From Pyxicephalus adspersus (taxonomy: Eukaryota > Chordata > Amphibia > Anura > Pyxicephalidae): a DNA stretch of 64,000 bases. The stretch covers positions 65,924,933 to 65,988,932 of the forward strand of contig NC_092862.1 in NCBI RefSeq assembly GCF_032062135.1. Direction: 5' to 3'. Position 1 is the stretch's first letter. Each line of letters starts with the position of its first letter. Below, one piece after another: positions 58,101 to 64,000 of the stretch. The notes below the pieces were generated by a model, which saw only the letters and a list, made by a program, of their open reading frames with translations, was not told where the DNA came from and did no database searches. The translations under genes and the position numbers were made by a program.

Positions 58101-61100
58101 CTTACAAACATGGTGCAAATAGATTTTTAGAAATAATTATTGCACTAAACTGTAAAGATTGCTTTGACACTTTAGAAGGGAAAAACAACAGACTGTTGTT
58201 GTTGAACTCTCCATCAGGGAAGTCAAACTGCGTGGCTGTCATTTTTATAGCTTGGCTTCAACACTTTAACGTAATAATTTGGAAAAATGATGTTAGATGT
58301 AAGAAATTGTGACTTTTTATTTAATGAATGCTTCTTCCAGGTATTTAAAGTATAAAAATCAGTTACAACCTTTTCGACAACATTTTTAGGAAGGCATGCC
58401 CTAAAGTAGGAAAAAAGTGTAGAAGGTAAAAGTGTGGCAAATCCAGTTTACCTCCGATCACAAGCTTCAATACACAGAAGAGTAGATTAGAGTAGATGTG
58501 CAATGAAAAACATGTCAGACAGACAGTATAAAATGCAACCTGTTTTGCACATGCTAAAAAAGGTAAAAAATAAATAAATACATTTACACCTATACCACTG
58601 CTCCCTACTCACCCCAAGAACACATCATTTCTTTTTTAAGTTTTGCCATGCCATAATAATGAGCTGAAAAGTATTGAAGATAATTTGCTCATGTATAATT
58701 TTTAGTAGTTAGGGTAAATAAATTACCCAAAACATTTACATACTTTAAAATACCCATGGATAAATGAGTTCTAGGATTTTGTGTTTCTAATTAGACATTA
58801 CATAACGTCTGCCCCAAAATGTCTAAAATATCTGATGTATATGAAAAAAAAAACGCATAGCTAAAATATGTTATAATGTTATACATCCACACTGTAATAT
58901 ATACTAAAGCCTGTAGCAATCTGAAAAGGATTTTATTAACAACATTTTGTCAAAGTTCAATCAAAGTAATGTTAATCTGTATCAAATTTGAAAGCATTTA
59001 TGAGTATCATATGTGAAATGGTAGGGGCGTTTAAGACAGTAGTTATAGAGATCCACCCAACTCAAACCTGTTTAGTAATAAATACATTCTCTGTCTGGAG
59101 ACATGTCAAAAGTGTCCTGCCACTCTCTTTACTAAATGTCATGCCTCATAAAATCAGGATTTAATTCTATGCGGAGTAAAAACATTTTATGCCTGTACTC
59201 TGCCCCTTTAGGTCATCTGACTGACTGGTGAAAACCCAACCAAGAGCACGAAACAGAAGAAACAGAGTCTCATGCAGAAAGTGTTAAATATCAGAGTCCA
59301 GGCACTCAAGGTTCTGAACAGGCACTATGAAAGACCCCAGCAGTTTTAACAAGCTCCTTTACCAATAAGAGTTTTATTTGCTTAATAAATTACATTCAAA
59401 AGCACAATGGCCAGGTCTCACAGCTGTAAAATTGCCAAACCTTGTCACTGGCTGTTCTCTAGCTATAGTCAAATAATGGACAGCTCTAGGGTTCCCCCTC
59501 CCTTTAATTCCCTACTGGACAGATCCAGCCATTAGAAAGCATTAAAAAGTGACTCTACATGACATTTTATAGAGTTAATAAATTGCCCCAAACAGATGAA
59601 CTGGTACAGATTTGTAAGCAAAGGCTATACATAACAAATAAAATGCACACAGTGTACTGTGTTAAAAATGGTAAAAAGTAATCATAGAAACTTGTAAGAA
59701 CAAATCAAGATATAAGAATATAGCAAAAAAACCTGCTCCCAATTATTACTCACAAAAGTAATCAACACTAATACATTTCCATTTCTTAAAAAAAAAATTA
59801 ATAAAAAAAAAGATGCAATGTTATGTTTCAGGGTGACCGCTTCTTATGAGATAGGCAGACATGAAAGATGAGAACTGTCTTGCACCTTTTAATACCAATG
59901 CTTTTCTACTGGACTATCACTGTGATTGGCAGCTCTAGTAGCCAAAAGAAATGGCTAAAAAAGGATTATATTTATTATTAGTTTATTTATTAGTTATCTA
60001 TGTGTAAGATAGGAATTTTACGGTTTTAGGCATTTTATGCATATATCTATTAAGTTACCTAAAACAAATTTTAGGAAAACAAAAATATGCAAAATTCAGA
60101 TGCAACAACGCTTTGTTAGAATAGGGAAAACAGTAGTTTAGTCATTTCAATGCACATCTTCAGACATTCAAATATGTCCTATAGGAGGATTATTTTCATC
60201 TCCAGTCCTGAAATAAAGTTTGACAAAATACCTATACATAGGTGCACAAACACTAATGTAAAAAAGCCAACAATACTAAATAAGAGTTGCTTTAAGTTCT
60301 GCTTTTATACTGAAGTCCCTATAACAGAATATTGACAGTGCTGATTTATTACTCACTGGGTCAAAAGTACCAAAATGTCCCGTTCTGTGCACATCTCAGG
60401 ACAAGAGGATTGTGAATACTACAGAATGGAATGTATGGGAAACAAAACAGTCTCGTCTACAAATGCAGTATGTGCCCCTAAGCTGGGCCAACTTGGCATA
60501 AGTATTAGCACAAATTTTATTGAATGGCCTTAGATTCCAACTACAGTGCTAACTTACACATAATGCCTGACAAAATCTTGATTCAAAACCTGAACTATAG
60601 TTACTTAATCATAATAAATAGCAACCCATCCAAAATGTTTTTCTTAATTTAGACAGAATGAGCACAGCTCATCTGTTCTAGTATCCAGGGTTCACACTAA
60701 CGAGTATACCCACAACAGATTCACAATGATATACTCCAATGGATCACAATGGATTCCTAGAAAATGTACACTTATCAAAAGATAAAATACTGTTAACAAG
60801 CTAAAAAATTTTGTTTAGCAAAGCCAAAGGTCGAAATAATTACTTGTAGAAGTAAAAAAAATGTGATAAACTCAAACATGTACAGTTAAAGATTTATAGG
60901 ACTCCTTTATGTCACATGGCTTGCAGAGCAATATTACCCCAAAGTATAGGTATGTTTTTTGTTTAGGTTTGGATATAGTAAGGAAGGTTTAATGCTAAAC
61001 TTTAGGAATCTAGCATTAAATATATATTGAGTTATGTATTAATGAAGAACAATCTGCAATCATTTGTGTCTTATGTATGTCTCAAGTTCCTCTCAGGTTA

Positions 61101-61922
61101 TGTTCTGCTCTCTGTTGCTTTGGGGACAATTCATGTTCAGTTCCAAGATGCAACAGGAAATTAAAAGAAATCTTTCCAAAGTGAGGGAAATTCCCCTTCT
61201 TTGCAATTGTCATCAGAACAGGTTTCCAATTGGAAGCTGTTCCAGAGGTACAGCTGACATTACAGCAAGTGCATATCGGCAGGAAGTGGATAAAAGAAAC
61301 TAGAAGAGCACTAAGGTCAGAAAAAAGCAAACGGTACTTTTGAAAAAAAAACAGAACATGGCAACTGTTTTGGTTAAATAGTGCTTTAGCAAGCTAAATT
61401 TAATCCAAATAAAACAAATTAGATTTGCAAACAATTTGCACATATGTTTTCAGGAAATATTGCATCAGTCCTTTTACAGCACCCTCACAAACACTATACA
61501 CAAGGGTATATATTAGAGGGAGCTCTGCTTAAGATGTGTTGTGCTTGTTGAATTGCAGTCCTTTTTCTGGGGTATTCCAGTCAGTCAGGTGTGCTTTTAG
61601 GACCTAAAGGGCTTGGAAATATTGATTGAAAGCCAAACAAAGTGAAAGCCAATTAATCCAATAACTTAAGGACTGCTATAAAAACATTTGTAAGACCCAT
61701 GACTTCTATTTTCAATGCTTATTTTGTTAAAAAAAAGAAAACACTATATGTAATGGTATCATTCAGATGACAATTTAGAATTACTATGCTAAATACTGTG
61801 TTTAAATGATTTAGAAAAAGACTTGATAGATCCTCCTATTAATGATTTATAGCAATTTTACATTGGGATTAGTTGGGATATGATGATATACATATAATGT
61901 ATGAATAGCACAAAGGTACTTT

Positions 61923-62073
61923 TTGGGCTCTGTTTATTAAGCGATGAACCAGACATTCCCTCAAACATTCCCCTGTGGAGAAACTGCCAGGTCATGTGTT
62001 TAATGGCAGCAATTGATTTGCTACCAGGGAATGTTTGAGGGGATATCAGATTTCCTGTTTTATAAATAAAGCA
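61923..62073. mobile_element. Palindromic MITE family B, full copy
   Basis: The left arm contains ttgggctctgtttattaagc and acattccctcaaacattccc. The right arm contains the reverse complement ggaatgtttgaggggatatc and ends cctgttttataaataaagc. The element of about 150 bp is near-palindromic and non-coding. Its superfamily is not assigned. Confidence 0.7.
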
Positions 62074-62126
62074 CTTTATGCCTTGGCCCCAGCGTCAGCA
62101 GTTTCTCCCTGACGTAGAGAGTCAGT

Positions 62127-62520
62127 TTAAGTGGAACTAAAGTTCTGCTTTAAAAATTTGTGGTCAGACAGAACAGGGCAGGTGATGTCCCTTCTGAGGT
62201 AAAGCATACACCTGCCCGATTATCTTCTGAAAAAAACATGGCACATCCCAGCATCCTTTGGGGCTTACAGGACTGAATGAACTCCCATGTGCTATGGTTA
62301 TGCCATTGCGGCCAGGTCAAAAAAGAGGGTCAAAGATTGAAACCAGGAAGAGGAGAAAAAAAAAGGAGGATGGCAGTGCCCTCAAAGGAATCGGCACAGG
62401 GGAGTTTATTTAAAAAAAATAGGGTCAGGTAAGGGCAGGAGGACAGGTGATATCCCTCTTGCAATAAAGAACCTGTCGGGTAGCATTTTTTTTATTTCTG
62501 GAGTTTTAATTGCACTTTAA
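62127..62520. mobile_element. Unclassified TIR-bearing non-coding element
   Basis: The left end is about tttaagtggaactaaagttc. The right end, read on the minus strand, is ttaaagtgcaattaaaactc, giving imperfect inverted termini. The interior contains an exact 9-bp inverted repeat, gggcaggtg (62176-62184) with cacctgccc (62209-62217), and a second related block, ggacaggtgatatccctctt. There is no coding signal. The boundaries are approximate. Confidence 0.5.
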
Positions 62521-63711
62521 CAAAGTGGTTAACAAGAGCATTCTATCAACTGAATATTTATGCCAAAAAAGTGGAGTCCTGATTCACATGTTGTACATCT
62601 AGGGACTTCGAACCCTCACCTAAAGAATGGTCATTTTCTACGATAAATGAAGCATGATATATATCTCCTAACTGCTGTAAAAACGAATATGATGATAAAA
62701 AAGTTCACTTCACCTCCATTTATGCATTTATTTAAGCATTTTTTCTCTTGCACAGGTTGGTTCGTTCAAACATACACATTGAGGGCCCTGGCTATGTATA
62801 CCGTAATCTAAACACATTGAAAATAAAAGCTGAGCTAATTAAACAATATTGACAGGAGAGTGGCTATTTGGTTGGAGCACTTAAAATAATTTATCTTGTT
62901 ATTAATGGCTTTCAGGGTTTTACCCTTGCTGTCTCAGAGACACAAAACAATCCCACCCACATTCACAAACTGCCCTATTATCAGTTCAAAGACCGTTAGG
63001 AATACGATTAGTGTCACAGCAATTTATATACAGAATGAGATTTAAACAGAGAAAGCCTAAAATTATATACATGTTATCAACTATATAAAGAAAATGTAAA
63101 GCACTAATAAGCCATTAGGCCATAGTGGGTGTAAAGACACTTTAGTTTTAGATAAGATAATTAAAAGGTTAAAACCCCATCAGTTTATTGCTTGCTGCCC
63201 TTGATGACCCGATTCACACTGTTGTGATTTGTAAATACATATTATTCTGTTTAAAAAACATATTGCATTAATTTCAAAAGACTGCCTAAAGAACCAAAAA
63301 AAGATGTATGAACTATTTTAAGAAGCACAGTCCACTGCAAGACACAGTAGTGTGTTACAATGTCTTGTGGTGTGTTGCAACACAGGTGAATTTGCAAAGT
63401 ATGGTTGGGTGCCATTTGTCACCCAGTCTCTGCTCTGTTGGAGAGATTTTCCATTGTTCATTGTTCTGTATATTCAACAGGAACTGGTTAAAAAAATTAA
63501 TTCAATATTCCATAGTACCAGAGCCTGCCTAAAATAGGCTGGGTGTGCGGTGTCCCATAGGTTGCGCGATGCGTGTGCATCCCATAGGAGTCTGCTCTAT
63601 CCAAGTCACTGGATGATAATCTTTTCTTGGTGAGAATGCTATTCTCCTTATACCTCCTTATACCTACCACCTTCATACACAGAGAACAACCAACTCTTAA
63701 TGAGTTCAAAG

Positions 63712-63752
<41 letters not shown>
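63712..63752. repeat. (TA)n microsatellite
   Basis: An uninterrupted AT/TA dinucleotide run of about 20 units. Confidence 0.95.
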
Positions 63753-63756
<4 letters not shown>

Positions 63757-63931
63757 CTACATATATTTTCCTATTACCACCATTAATTTCTAACTAGATT
63801 TGGAACATCAGCATTTGCAGCCTGATTTCTATATTTCTATATTTTATACTTACATCCTATACCCAAATGAGTCTACCTTTCAAGAGAAACTACTTGTAAG
63901 TGTTTAGTTTTTTTATTTTTAGAGGCTACTA

Positions 63932-63932
63932 A

Positions 63933-64000
<68 letters not shown>
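63932..64000. repeat. Compound (TG)n(TA)n microsatellite, cut by the window edge
   Basis: About eleven TG units (63932-63953) run directly into a TA tract that continues to the last base of the window, so its true length is unknown. Confidence 0.95.

Larger units (their letters stand above)
31110..64000 (-). other. GMDS: GMDS intron (5' side in gene order), continues past the right edge
   Basis: No exon is recognised between the acceptor at 31110 and the right edge. The preceding GMDS exon, which should end in the conserved DYVE block, was looked for by eye and not seen, so the intron probably exceeds 32.8 kb. It contains SINE copies, a hAT-like MITE, a triple-nested transposon stack, palindromic MITEs and microsatellites, described separately. 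Stretches not listed separately are AT-rich unique-looking DNA without supportable genes. Human GMDS is also known for very long introns. Confidence 0.75.

Noticed and set aside
1..64000. CRISPR arrays, bacterial operons, phage or plasmid features
   Set aside because: No regularly spaced identical repeats with unique spacers and no prokaryotic gene organisation. The split GMDS exons show this is eukaryotic DNA.

Overview
This window looks like vertebrate nuclear DNA, most likely from a frog and probably a neobatrachian. It is AT-rich, has no operons and holds only short accidental reading frames. It is crowded with decayed Tc1-like elements, TTAA-targeting (piggyBac-like) short elements, hAT-like MITEs, tRNA-like SINEs and long AT dinucleotide tracts. 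The frog call is inference from the repeat types and from two coding exons that read like a tetrapod gene. I cannot name the species.

The only protein-coding gene I can support is GMDS (GDP-mannose 4,6-dehydratase), on the minus strand. Two consecutive internal exons are visible, at 31109-30991 and 27050-26954. They are joined by a phase-2 intron of 3,940 bp that splits a valine codon. Together they encode about 72 residues of the C-terminal, substrate-binding part of the enzyme. Everything else is intronic: the intron above 31109 runs past the right edge, and the intron below 26954 runs past the left edge. The short terminal coding exon (about 43 residues in vertebrate GMDS) was looked for by eye and not found.

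Layout from left to right. 1-9.7 kb: intron with a palindromic-MITE fragment (about 489-571), an unclassified repeat near 3.3-3.7 kb and a perfect 23-bp inverted repeat (5581-5631). 9.7-10.8 kb: a decayed Tc1-like element carrying a nested hAT-like MITE. 11.8-12.1 kb: a full palindromic MITE. 12.4-13.5 kb: a TTAA element inserted into a SINE/LINE-tail repeat. 16.7-17.8 kb: a second Tc1-like relic with terminal inverted repeats of about 175 bp. 18.6 kb: a 41-bp inverted repeat. 22.4 kb: another palindromic MITE. 26.95-31.1 kb: the GMDS exons. 32.2-34.1 kb: SINEs grading into microsatellites. 36.8-37.2 kb: a CpG-rich hAT-like MITE with an 8-bp target duplication. 40.8-43.4 kb: a three-level nest, Tc1 containing a TTAA element containing a second TTAA element, with a 975-N assembly gap inside the innermost one. 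48.8-64 kb: scattered SINE tails, a second palindromic MITE family, an unclassified TIR repeat and AT/GT microsatellites up to the right edge.

The most unusual observation concerns the three TTAA-flanked elements (12517-13434, 41483-43231, 41913-43160). Each carries a GC- and CpG-rich, exon-like block ending in a full-consensus 5' splice donor ([A/C]AG|GTAAGT), all in the same orientation, antisense to GMDS. Where the upstream part is sequenced (two of the three), it has paired palindromes and a CRE-like GACGTCA. This suggests portable promoter / first-exon / donor cassettes, but it has not been tested.
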